Positions 1 to 7,521 of a stretch of DNA of 64,000 nt are shown piece by piece (within the stretch, counting starts at the first letter, position 1; each line of letters begins with the position of its first letter). Source of the DNA: DAIOEK01 sp964648485 (GTDB taxonomy: Bacteria; Chloroflexota; Anaerolineae; Anaerolineales; Anaerolineaceae). The position numbers were made by a program, and so were the translations under genes. The notes under the pieces were generated by a model, which was not told where the DNA came from, searched no databases, and was given only the letters and a program-made list of their open reading frames with translations. The stretch lies in assembly GCA_964648485.1 (NCBI GenBank), contig CAZYOF010000003.1, positions 124,001 through 188,000 of the forward strand, given 5' to 3'.

Positions 1-1113
1 ATTTACAGAGGATGCAATCAATGCAATGAAAGCCACCAGAAGTATAGACCAGTACTCTGTAATATATCTGACGGTTTGATATACCAAATATTCATAAATG
101 CTGTTTGTATCTGCAATATGGGAGAAGACAACATTCAGGAAATATGCCTCAAAAAAGTGGTTTACCAACAAACTTGAGATCACTATCCATAGGATCCCGA
201 TAATGGCATATCCAATTGCGCGTAGTTTATTTTCGAACAAGAAAAGATACATCGTCACCAAGGGCAACCCCAGAACAAAATAGGGTTTGGTGAAAAAACC
301 CAGCCAGCCAAAAAGCAAGCTGAAAAATAAACTTTTTTTGGAAAAATTTCCCAGAACTGGCAGGAAGATGGTTAGCAAAAAGAAGAGTTGTCCGAGTGTA
401 TCTGGTCGTGCCATGGGTGTGGTGTAATAGATTTGTCCCAGCCATAAAAAAATGGATGCAAACCCGGCAAAAAGCCAGGCTATGCCTTTCTGGCGCATTA
501 CTTTTACCACCAGCCACAATTGCCCGATCACAGCCAGAAAGCTCATAAATCTGTGGATCCAGAGTGAATTACCCAAAAATGCAGCAAAAGGTAAGGCCAG
601 TGCGTTATAGACAATTCCGTAAACATTGATATAGGTCAGGTTATTCTCCAATGACCAGGGGTTGATCCCCTTAAGGAATGCCTCTGTGGTGAGAACAATC
701 GCTCCCTCGCGAAATTCCATCTGGTACGGGTAAAAAACCAATCTCAGGTGAAGGATGAGGAGCAGGAGAAGTAACCCAATCACTACTACTCCCCCGGTTA
801 AATGGATGGCTTTAGATTTATTCAAGATATCCAGCAGGGAGGAAACGATCTGCTGAACTTTGTGATTTTGATATATTTTTTCTGACAGCCAAAGAATAAT
901 AAAAAATGTTAACAGTCCAGCTAACCAGAATCCAACCAATATTAACACCTGAATTTCAGGGCTGCGTCCGCTGAAATTCTTCCCCCCCAGCAACAGAGGA
1001 GTAATCTGGTCAATAAATAGGAGAGTTGAAGCCAACCCAAGAATCCCACTCCAGAATAGACGAATGAGATTTTTATGAAAAAAGGTTTTTATCCCCGCAG
1101 GAAAATCTACCAT
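1..1113 (-). CDS. GT-C/GT39-like polytopic membrane glycosyltransferase, partial (C-terminus off the left edge)
   Basis: An uninterrupted frame of 371 codons starts at the ATG at 1113-1111 and runs off position 1, so only the N-terminal part is present. The translation is rich in hydrophobic segments: roughly residues 18-36, 54-76, 105-122, 170-190 and several after 200. After the third segment, around residues 128-136, comes a short acidic stretch, YQMEFREGA. GT-C enzymes such as the GT39/ArnT-like mannosyltransferases use a lipid-linked sugar donor and have an acidic motif in the first extracytoplasmic loop; assigning this motif to that role is inference. No Shine-Dalgarno (SD) sequence precedes the ATG. 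Sugar and acceptor cannot be read from the sequence. Confidence 0.7.
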   Translation of the reverse strand, partial: MVDFPAGIKTFFHKNLIRLFWSGILGLASTLLFIDQITPLLLGGKNFSGRSPEIQVLILVGFWLAGLLTFFIILWLSEKIYQNHKVQQIVSSLLDILNKSKAIHLTGGVVVIGLLLLLLILHLRLVFYPYQMEFREGAIVLTTEAFLKGINPWSLENNLTYINVYGIVYNALALPFAAFLGNSLWIHRFMSFLAVIGQLWLVVKVMRQKGIAWLFAGFASIFLWLGQIYYTTPMARPDTLGQLFFLLTIFLPVLGNFSKKSLFFSLLFGWLGFFTKPYFVLGLPLVTMYLFLFENKLRAIGYAIIGILWIVISSLLVNHFFEAYFLNVVFSHIADTNSIYEYLVYQTVRYITEYWSILLVAFIALIASSVN

Positions 1114-1161
1114 AAAGTGATTAAACCATATTCAGAATTATTTGACCATCAAGTGGGTTTA

Positions 1162-2529
1162 TTAATCCGGTTTGTCAGAAAGTATGCCATCCTCTTTTGG
1201 TGGATTTTCGGCTTCTGTTTTCCACCAGTTTGACAATCGTTGTTGGATGATTTTTTCGTACCCTTCATCCGATGGCTGATAGAAATGCATACCCTGATAT
1301 ATGTCTGGTAGATACTGCTGCGGGATAAAATGTCCCGGTTCGTTATGCGGATAAATATAACCTTTGCCATGCCCCAGGGCTTTAGCATCGCGATTGGCGT
1401 CCATCAAATGCAAGGGTACGTCTCCTGCTCCCTCTTTTTCGATTACTTCAAGCGCTTTGAAATATGCGAGAGATGAATTCGATTTGGGGGCAGTTGCCAG
1501 ATAAAGGGTAGCTTCGACCAACGGAAAGATTCCTTCAGGCAGACCAACATGCTCAAATGCGTTGGCTGCTGCGTTTGCAACAACCAGTGCCTGTGGATCT
1601 GCCAACCCAATGTCTTCCCCTGCTAGAATAAGCAGCCTGCGAAGAATGAAGCGTGGGTCTTCGCCGGCGTGGATCATTTTTGCCAGCCAGAAGAGAGCTG
1701 CATCGGGGTCTGATCCGCGTATTGATTTGATGAATGCAGATATCGTGTCAAAATGGGCATCGCCGTTTTTGTCGTACAGCACTGCACGCTGCTGGATGGA
1801 TTCCTGGGCGACCTCTAATGTGATCTGGATCTTACCGAGGGCATCGCGCGGAGTGGTTTCCACCGCCAATTCAAGCGCGTTCAGTGCATTCCGGGCATCC
1901 CCTCCTGCTGATTGGATGATATGCATTCTTGCATCTTCGTGCAGGGAAACAGGCAGTTCACCATATCCCCGTTCAGAATCTTGAATAGCCCGGTCCAGAA
2001 GTTCTCCGGTTTGTTCTTCAGTCAGGTGTTGCAATTGGAAGACTCTGGAACGTGACACAAGCGCTTTGATTACTTCGAAATACGGGTTTTCGGTGGTTGC
2101 GCCGATCAGAGTCAACAATCCACTCTCCACATGCGGAAGCAGGGCATCCTGTTGGGCGCGATTCCATCGATGGACTTCATCTACAAATAGGATCGTCCGG
2201 GTTTGATACAACTTACGCCGTTGGACGGCATCTTCAATTACCCTTCGCAGTTCGGCAACTCCTGCCAATACGGCAGAGATCGTTTCAAAGTGGCTTTTAG
2301 TAGATTGGGCGATTACCATAGCCAGGGTCGTCTTTCCCGTTCCGGGTGGACCCCATAAAATGATGGATGAAAAAAGCCGGTCAGCCTGTATTGCTCTGCG
2401 GAGCAATTTGCCTTCACCGACAATATGTTCCTGCCCGATCACTTCATCCAGGTTTCGTGGACGCATCCGGGCAGCCAGCGGAGCTTCCTTTTTTAACCTG
2501 TCTTGAAGGGAGTGATCAAAAAGATCCAT
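1162..2529 (-). CDS. rarA: Replication-associated recombination protein RarA (MgsA), AAA+ ATPase
   Basis: 455 residues, the usual RarA length. RarA is a clamp-loader-like AAA+ ATPase that acts at stalled replication forks and single-stranded DNA ends. The Walker A motif GPPGTGKT is at residues 60-67, Walker B (ILFVDE) at about 113-118 and the sensor-1 region GATTEN at about 143-148. The C-terminal part matches the RarA/MgsA tetramerisation domain, with the HLMDANRDAKALGHGKGYIYPH-type region near residue 400. The ATG at 2529 has no SD. A TATAAT box lies only 7 nt upstream, so the message may be leaderless. The gene stands alone between the glycosyltransferase and the PPK2 gene, all on the minus strand. 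Confidence 0.95.
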   Translation of the reverse strand: MDLFDHSLQDRLKKEAPLAARMRPRNLDEVIGQEHIVGEGKLLRRAIQADRLFSSIILWGPPGTGKTTLAMVIAQSTKSHFETISAVLAGVAELRRVIEDAVQRRKLYQTRTILFVDEVHRWNRAQQDALLPHVESGLLTLIGATTENPYFEVIKALVSRSRVFQLQHLTEEQTGELLDRAIQDSERGYGELPVSLHEDARMHIIQSAGGDARNALNALELAVETTPRDALGKIQITLEVAQESIQQRAVLYDKNGDAHFDTISAFIKSIRGSDPDAALFWLAKMIHAGEDPRFILRRLLILAGEDIGLADPQALVVANAAANAFEHVGLPEGIFPLVEATLYLATAPKSNSSLAYFKALEVIEKEGAGDVPLHLMDANRDAKALGHGKGYIYPHNEPGHFIPQQYLPDIYQGMHFYQPSDEGYEKIIQQRLSNWWKTEAENPPKEDGILSDKPD

Positions 2530-2536
2530 GAATTTG

Positions 2537-2542
2537 ATTATA
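2537..2542 (-). promoter_or_regulatory. -10 box (TATAAT) of rarA
   Basis: A consensus TATAAT on the minus strand ends 7 nt before the rarA ATG, and no SD lies between them. No good -35 box is seen at 17 nt; TTGTAA sits about 20 nt upstream. Transcription would begin at or very near the A of the start codon. Confidence 0.5.
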
Positions 2543-2592
2543 GCACAAATATTCTAATATAATTACAACTCTGTATTCATTATATATGAGAA

Positions 2593-2615
2593 GCCCGATG
2601 GGAATTCCACCGGGC
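2593..2615 (-). terminator. Possible terminator hairpin downstream of the PPK2 gene
   Basis: A 9-bp inverted repeat (GCCCGGTGG against CCATCGGGC, one mismatch) has a 5-nt loop. It lies 66 nt beyond the PPK2 stop and upstream of rarA on the same strand. The following bases (TTCTCATATATAA) are only moderately U-rich, so this is a weak call. Confidence 0.35.
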
Positions 2616-2680
2616 GATATATCTACTGGAGAATACAGCTCAGATTCTTATCTGATTGGCGAGGCAATTGCTTGAACCAA

Positions 2681-3502
2681 TCACACCTTCTCATTCTCAA
2701 GGATGGGTGCATAACTTTCGATATTTTCCACTACCGGAGGATACTGGAGTTTTAATTTCTTGAGTGTATCTACAAGGATCGTGGATATTACCAGATTACG
2801 ATACCAGTTACGATTTGCCGGGATGACATACCAGGGTGCCCAATGGGTGCTGGTCTTTGTTAACATAGCATCATAGACCTTCATATATTCATCCCATCGT
2901 TTGCGCTCTTCAATATCTCCCGGATTGAATTTCCATTGCTTAGTGGGGTCGTGAATTCTTTCCAGAAGTCTGGCTTTTTGCTCATCTTGATCGATATGCA
3001 GGAAGAACTTTAAAATAGTTGTTCCTTCATCCACCAGCATTTTTTCAAAATTGTTAATATGGTTATATCTTTTTAACCATACTTTCTCTGGTACAAGGTT
3101 GTGAACTCGTACAGCCAGTACGTCTTCGTAATGGCTGCGGTTAAATATGACAATTTCCCCTTTTCCGGGGGTGTGTTGGTGGATCCGCCAGAGATAATCA
3201 TGATCCAATTCGATAGCAGTGGGTACTTTAAAACTGGCAACCTTGACCCCCTGTGGGTTAACACCATCAAATACGCTACGGATGGTACCATCTTTTCCGC
3301 CAGTATCTATTGCTTGAAATACAATGAGCATTTTTTCCTTATGCCCCGCGTATAAAATTTCCTGTAGTTTTTCGAGCTGCTTATTTAGTTCTACCAGGGC
3401 GGCAAGTCCTTCCTTTTTCCCTCCTTTGAAAGCCCCGGTTTCATTCGCATCCACTTCTTCCAATTTAAATTTATTATTTGGTTTTACCCGATATTGATCC
3501 AT
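2681..3502 (-). CDS. Polyphosphate kinase 2 family protein (polyphosphate:nucleotide phosphotransferase)
   Basis: 273 residues, typical of a one-domain PPK2. These enzymes move phosphate between polyphosphate and nucleoside mono- or diphosphates. The P-loop-like motif is seen in FQAIDTGGKDGTIR, a Walker B-like segment in FNRSHYEDVLAVRVH, and the lid-region arginines in ERIHDPTKQWKF and DIEERKRWDEYMKVYD. The start is placed at 3502 because GGGAGGA lies 5 nt upstream; an upstream in-frame ATG at 3541 would add 13 residues and lacks that site. The sequence does not show whether AMP, ADP or GDP is preferred. It is transcribed divergently from the peptidase gene to its right. Confidence 0.88.
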   Translation of the reverse strand: MDQYRVKPNNKFKLEEVDANETGAFKGGKKEGLAALVELNKQLEKLQEILYAGHKEKMLIVFQAIDTGGKDGTIRSVFDGVNPQGVKVASFKVPTAIELDHDYLWRIHQHTPGKGEIVIFNRSHYEDVLAVRVHNLVPEKVWLKRYNHINNFEKMLVDEGTTILKFFLHIDQDEQKARLLERIHDPTKQWKFNPGDIEERKRWDEYMKVYDAMLTKTSTHWAPWYVIPANRNWYRNLVISTILVDTLKKLKLQYPPVVENIESYAPILENEKV

Positions 3503-3627
3503 TATTTCCTCCCGTTCAGGCATGGCAATGAAAAAAGGCAAGAAAATTGCATAAATATGATTAGATTAAGATTGTTTACATAGTAGCACGAAGAGCCGGA
3601 GCGAACAAACCCTTTTTGGAGGTTGGT

Positions 3628-4989
3628 ATGTTGAAAAGACTGATCTATATTTTCCTGGCGATTAGCCTGACTGCCTGTTCAGGTATTTCAACATCTACTC
3701 CAACGGTGACGGCTCTCCCTCCTGAACCGACGACAACTCCTGAACCTCTTCCAACGCCGACACCGTTCATACAAGTTTTCCCAGCTAATAACCCTGATCT
3801 GCTATTATTTTCAGCCCATATACAGATTATCCGGGTTGCCGATGATGATGGTCAAAACAGTGCCAATATCGATGTCGATGAAATTATTAAACAGGTAAAT
3901 CGGGCGAATGAAATCTTTGCTACTGCAAGTATCCGCTTCCTTTTTGATCCACAAACAGATGTAGATTTCGTGCAATCAACTGTCATAGCCAACATGCTCG
4001 CGAAGGATGATCTGCGCTGGAGGGAAGAAATGGATCTGGCAGATGAGGTGGCTGCAAAATACCCCGATAAATTGGTGATATTTGTCCGGCACAAACCGGT
4101 TGATGAAACCGCCGGTCGTGGTAACTTCTTCTGGTGGGATTACAATTTCGGCATCCTTCCTATTCAGGCTGAGGATGTTTGTGGAACAGGAGATGATACC
4201 CGCCTGGCTCATGAAATTGGGCATTATCTCGGTCTGGGAAACACATATACTGAGATGTTTCCTGATATTGATAGTGCAGAAGAAGCATACAGCCGCTCTG
4301 GATACAATCTCTCTGCGTTTGATGGGGATACTTTTCAAGATACTCCCCCGGATCTGGCGATTGCTGGAGTTGAGCATCAATGTGGTGTGCAGGAAACGCT
4401 GGCAATTGCAAACACATCTATTCCCATCACTCGGGGAAATCTAATGTCTAATTACTTTCCCAGATCTATGCTAACACCAGAACAGATTGCCAGGGCAAGA
4501 TACATGTTGGCAAAACGATACAGTAATGGAATGGTCATGCCAAGCAATAGGGGATTAAAACACGGTTTTGAGATCGAAAACGCGACCATACTTGAACATC
4601 GCTGGAGCAGTTCATCTGTCATGGATATGACACCCTACAGCGCTCGCAACTGGAGTGCTGGCAAGCAGTTGCAAGTCGTGGCGGGGTATGGATCTGCATT
4701 AATGATTGAATTCAGCGTAGATTCAGATGGTGTTTACCTGATGAAATTGTTCGCTACCCATTCCCCTGACTATGGCGTCCTTGAAGTGGAGGTAGATGAC
4801 ATTCTCGTGAATGACTATGTTGACCTTTACGCTCCATTCGTTTACGCTTCCGGTCCAATAGGATTAGGCCCGTATTATCTTACCGAGGGAACTCACCAAA
4901 TGCTATTTAAAGTTACAAAAAAGAATGATTTATCATCAGGTTACAATTTTGGTTTGGATGCAATTACTGTGGAGCTTCAGAAACAATGA
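3628..4989 (+). CDS. Lipoprotein with M43-like (pappalysin-like) metallopeptidase domain, altered third zinc ligand
   Basis: 453 residues. A signal peptide with lipobox LTAC predicts a lipid-anchored extracellular protein, followed by a Thr/Pro-rich linker to about residue 50. The motif HEIGHYLGLGN (H195, E196, H199, G202, N205) resembles the metzincin HExxHxxGxxH/D and has the spacing of M43 pappalysin-like peptidases. A downstream NLMSNY segment could be the Met-turn, followed by LTPEQIARAR, which is M43-like. The third ligand position is Asn rather than His/Asp, so activity is uncertain. The C-terminal ~150 residues look like a beta-rich carbohydrate-binding-like domain. The ATG at 3628 follows TGGAGG at good spacing. 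The gene overlaps the next one by 4 bp (ATGA). Confidence 0.75.
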   Translation: MLKRLIYIFLAISLTACSGISTSTPTVTALPPEPTTTPEPLPTPTPFIQVFPANNPDLLLFSAHIQIIRVADDDGQNSANIDVDEIIKQVNRANEIFATASIRFLFDPQTDVDFVQSTVIANMLAKDDLRWREEMDLADEVAAKYPDKLVIFVRHKPVDETAGRGNFFWWDYNFGILPIQAEDVCGTGDDTRLAHEIGHYLGLGNTYTEMFPDIDSAEEAYSRSGYNLSAFDGDTFQDTPPDLAIAGVEHQCGVQETLAIANTSIPITRGNLMSNYFPRSMLTPEQIARARYMLAKRYSNGMVMPSNRGLKHGFEIENATILEHRWSSSSVMDMTPYSARNWSAGKQLQVVAGYGSALMIEFSVDSDGVYLMKLFATHSPDYGVLEVEVDDILVNDYVDLYAPFVYASGPIGLGPYYLTEGTHQMLFKVTKKNDLSSGYNFGLDAITVELQKQ

Positions 4990-5642
4990 TTATTCATTTA
5001 ATACGTCATGGCGCGAACGACTCTTTGGGCAACTTCCTTCCCGGGCAGCTTTCCGGAGTTCACCTGAATGAACTGGGGAGAGAGCAGGCAAAACTGGTCG
5101 CTGCCAGTTTGCAGGATGTTCAATTGGATGCAATATATAGCAGCCCTTTGGAACGCACAGTAGAAACCGCTATACCACTGGCAGAGATGACCGGCTTACC
5201 TGTAATTCGACTCAATAAGCTAATTGAGATGAACACTGGTAATTTTACCGGTGTGCCATTTGAGGAACTGAAAAGTAATCCGGTCTGGAAGAAGATCCGT
5301 TCACATGCGCATCTCAATGCTTTTCCAGGTGGCGAATCATTTGCTGCTGCATGGGATCGGCTCTGGGATGCACTTCAGGAAATTATCAGCAGGCATAAGG
5401 TGGGGGAAAGGGTTGTGGTTTTCTCACATTCTGATTGCATTAAAATGATGATTACACGTGCAATGGGAATACCTATCAGCCATTTTCAGAGGGTGATTGT
5501 AGATCCTGCTTCGCTTTCCATCCTGGTGTACTACAAGGAAAAATTCTGGTTGACCGGAACAAATATTCAATTACCATACAAATTACCGGTGATTGAAATA
5601 AAAAAACCGGTGGAAACGATCTCCGCTCCACCGGTAGATTAA
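4986..5642 (+). CDS. Histidine phosphatase family protein (phosphoglycerate mutase-like)
   Basis: 218 residues. The catalytic LIRHG motif is at residues 4-8, followed by a typical YSSPLERTVETA segment (about 56-67) and the second catalytic histidine in VVFSHSDCIKMMI near residue 150. Members act as broad-specificity phosphatases or phosphomutases; some are CobC-type alpha-ribazole phosphatases, but no cobalamin genes are nearby, so I do not assign that role. The start overlaps the preceding peptidase gene by 4 bp, which implies translational coupling. The last codons contain an inverted repeat that forms a terminator for the opposing gene. Confidence 0.85.
   Translation: MIIHLIRHGANDSLGNFLPGQLSGVHLNELGREQAKLVAASLQDVQLDAIYSSPLERTVETAIPLAEMTGLPVIRLNKLIEMNTGNFTGVPFEELKSNPVWKKIRSHAHLNAFPGGESFAAAWDRLWDALQEIISRHKVGERVVVFSHSDCIKMMITRAMGIPISHFQRVIVDPASLSILVYYKEKFWLTGTNIQLPYKLPVIEIKKPVETISAPPVD
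5597..5635 (-). terminator. Intrinsic terminator of the aldo/keto reductase gene, embedded in the opposite coding region
   Basis: The perfect 9-bp repeat ACCGGTGGA / TCCACCGGT (5606-5614 and 5627-5635) is followed on the minus strand by TTTTTTTATTT. The element therefore stops minus-strand transcription from the reductase, yet it lies wholly within the last codons of the plus-strand phosphatase gene. Read on the plus strand, the hairpin is not followed by a U-tract. Confidence 0.8.
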
Positions 5643-5651
5643 GAATATTCT

Positions 5652-6614
5652 TTATTCGGGCTTGTTACCCAGAATTGTCTCGATTTCTGCCATCACTTCT
5701 TCAGTAAGAAGCGGAAGAACTTCGAGCGCCTTTAGGTTTTGTTGAACCTGCTCTGCTTTACTGGCACCGGTGATCACTGTAGAAACATTAGGATTTTTCA
5801 AGCACCAGGCGAGAGCCAGTTGAGATACAGAATATCCCAGTTTTCCCGCAACTTCCTCCAGTTTGCCCACGATGGCAATTTTTTCCGGAGTCACTTCCTT
5901 GCGCAGCCATGCATATCCTTGCATTGCCAGCCGGCTACCTTCAGGAATGCCTTTATTGTATTTTCCGGTCAACACACCTGAATTCAAGGGTGACCAGGTA
6001 GTTGTTCCGTATCCAAGTTCTTTAAAAATCGGAAGGTACTCCGATTCCATTCTCTGACGCCAAAACATATTATATTGAGGTTGTTCCATGCTGGGCGGAG
6101 TCAGGTTGTACTGGCGGGCAATCGCATCTGCTCGTATGATGTCTGCCGCGCTCCACTCAGATGTGCCCCAGTAAAATGCCTTTCCCTGCCGGATGATTAA
6201 ATCCATTGCTCTGACGGTTTCTTCAATGGGCGTTTCAGGATCTGGGCGATGCGCATAGAGCAGATCAACATATTCCAATTGCAGTCTATTAAGAGCGTTG
6301 TTTACCCCTTCGACGATATGCTTATAGCTGAGCCCGGTGTCGTTGGGACCGTCTCCGCCCCAGAATATTTTCGTAGAAACGATGTAAGATTCCCTGCGCC
6401 AGCCGGTACGTTTGAGAATATTACCCATAACTGTTTCAGCGTTGCCCCGCGCATAAGCTTCGGCGTTGTCAAAAAAGTTAACACCGGCATCATACGCTGC
6501 ACGCATGCAGGCTTCTGCGGGTTCTTCACCCACCTGTCCCCCATAAGTGACCCAAGCGCCTAAAGATAACGCGCTAACTTTTAGCCCGGCTTTTCCTAAA
6601 TGTCTATATTCCAT
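5652..6614 (-). CDS. Aldo/keto reductase (potassium-channel beta-subunit-like subgroup)
   Basis: 320 residues folding as the NADPH-dependent aldo/keto reductase barrel. The catalytic tetrad is visible as D49 and Y54 (FFDNAEAY), K82 (STKIFWGG) and H122 (LLYAHRPD). The N-terminus (MEYRHLGKAGLKVSALSLG) and the GGQVGEEPAEACMRAAYDAG stretch match the AKR6/Kv-beta and YghZ-like branch, whose members reduce small aldehydes or methylglyoxal; substrate is not predictable. AGGAAG precedes the ATG. It converges on the phosphatase gene with only 9 bp between the stops. Confidence 0.9.
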   Translation of the reverse strand: MEYRHLGKAGLKVSALSLGAWVTYGGQVGEEPAEACMRAAYDAGVNFFDNAEAYARGNAETVMGNILKRTGWRRESYIVSTKIFWGGDGPNDTGLSYKHIVEGVNNALNRLQLEYVDLLYAHRPDPETPIEETVRAMDLIIRQGKAFYWGTSEWSAADIIRADAIARQYNLTPPSMEQPQYNMFWRQRMESEYLPIFKELGYGTTTWSPLNSGVLTGKYNKGIPEGSRLAMQGYAWLRKEVTPEKIAIVGKLEEVAGKLGYSVSQLALAWCLKNPNVSTVITGASKAEQVQQNLKALEVLPLLTEEVMAEIETILGNKPE

Positions 6615-6686
6615 GATTTACTTCCTTGTTTTTTATAATTATACAATTCCGGAAGTCAGGATTGCACAGGTTGAATAATTCTTATA

Positions 6687-7196
6687 TCAAGCCTGATTTT
6701 TCTTCCATGCATTGCTGATTGCGTTCCAGATGGGACAGCGATCATATACCGCTGTGAAGAATACGATGCCTGCCATTACCAGCAGATACCACGGATAGCC
6801 TGTGAAAGCTGCAACCAACAGCAACGCAACGGATGCCGCCAAACGCAAAATCCGGTCGCGGGTTTGGATCAATCCACCCGAAGCTGGTTTACCATTCAGG
6901 CTCGCTTCAAACACCGTTTGAATCTGCTCACTGTTTAGTGCCCCCGTTTTTCTGAGAACCTGCTTTCCATTCTGAAAAGCCAAAATAGTAGGGATGGACA
7001 TGATCCGCATTTCTCTGGCGATTTCCACATCTTCATCAGTGTTTATGCGGACCAGTTTCACCCGGTCCGCATATTCTTTTTCAACCTTAAGGAGCTGAGG
7101 TGTCATCATTTTGCAGGGTCCACACCAGGGAGCCCAGAACTCCACCACGACAGCCGGATTAGTTTCAATTTTCTTTTGCAGTACTTCCTGCTTCAT
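6687..7196 (-). CDS. Thioredoxin domain fused to a C-terminal DUF2892 membrane domain
   Basis: 169 residues. Residues 1-105 are a thioredoxin: WCGPC active site (C25, C28), cis-proline in SIPTI (P69) and the expected TDEDVEIAREM region. Residues 112-160 hold two hydrophobic segments and the YDRCPIWNAI motif of DUF2892, the domain that forms the membrane part of YgaP-type rhodaneses. The fusion should place a thiol-disulfide exchange module at the cytoplasmic membrane face, next to a domain that carries its own cysteine. The neighbouring gene 14 bp upstream encodes a free DUF2892 protein, and the two are likely co-transcribed. Confidence 0.88.
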   Translation of the reverse strand: MKQEVLQKKIETNPAVVVEFWAPWCGPCKMMTPQLLKVEKEYADRVKLVRINTDEDVEIAREMRIMSIPTILAFQNGKQVLRKTGALNSEQIQTVFEASLNGKPASGGLIQTRDRILRLAASVALLLVAAFTGYPWYLLVMAGIVFFTAVYDRCPIWNAISNAWKKNQA

Positions 7197-7210
7197 TTTG
7201 ATGTTTGCTC

Positions 7211-7411
7211 TCAGGCTTTATTTGTGCGGATGCGAAGCAGGGTGTATAACGGGCACCATCCGATAATTCCGGTCAAGAGGGGAATAATTCCCAGGTATTT
7301 AAAGATTTCACCTAATACACCAGTCACGGTTCCGGTCCAACCTAATGCAAGTAAAACAACACCTGCAACAATCCGGATAACCCGGTCAATCATTGATTCA
7401 TTTGTTTTCAT
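7211..7411 (-). CDS. DUF2892 (YgaP transmembrane-like) membrane protein
   Basis: 66 residues with two transmembrane segments (about 14-30 and 36-50) and the family motif GWCPLYTLLRI. The N-terminal MxxNESMIDRVIR helix is typical of DUF2892. AAGGAG lies 4 nt before the ATG. Its partner downstream is a thioredoxin-DUF2892 fusion, so the pair may work together in membrane thiol or sulfur chemistry; that role is inferred only from the domain company. Confidence 0.85.
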   Translation of the reverse strand: MKTNESMIDRVIRIVAGVVLLALGWTGTVTGVLGEIFKYLGIIPLLTGIIGWCPLYTLLRIRTNKA

Positions 7412-7463
7412 CTTATGCTCCTTGATTTTGTTATTCGTCTATGTATTAGATACATTCAAGGTT

Positions 7464-7503
7464 AAAAAGTGACAAAACCCCCGGATGAAATAAACCGGGG
7501 GTT
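7464..7503 (-). terminator. Intrinsic terminator downstream of sbcC
   Basis: A 9-bp stem, AACCCCCGG with CCGGGGGTT (7476-7484 and 7495-7503) and a 10-nt loop, is followed on the minus strand by TTTTGTCACTTTTTAA. It closes the proC-sbcD-sbcC transcript and insulates the DUF2892 operon. Confidence 0.8.
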
Positions 7504-7521
7504 CGAAAAATTATGTCTGAT

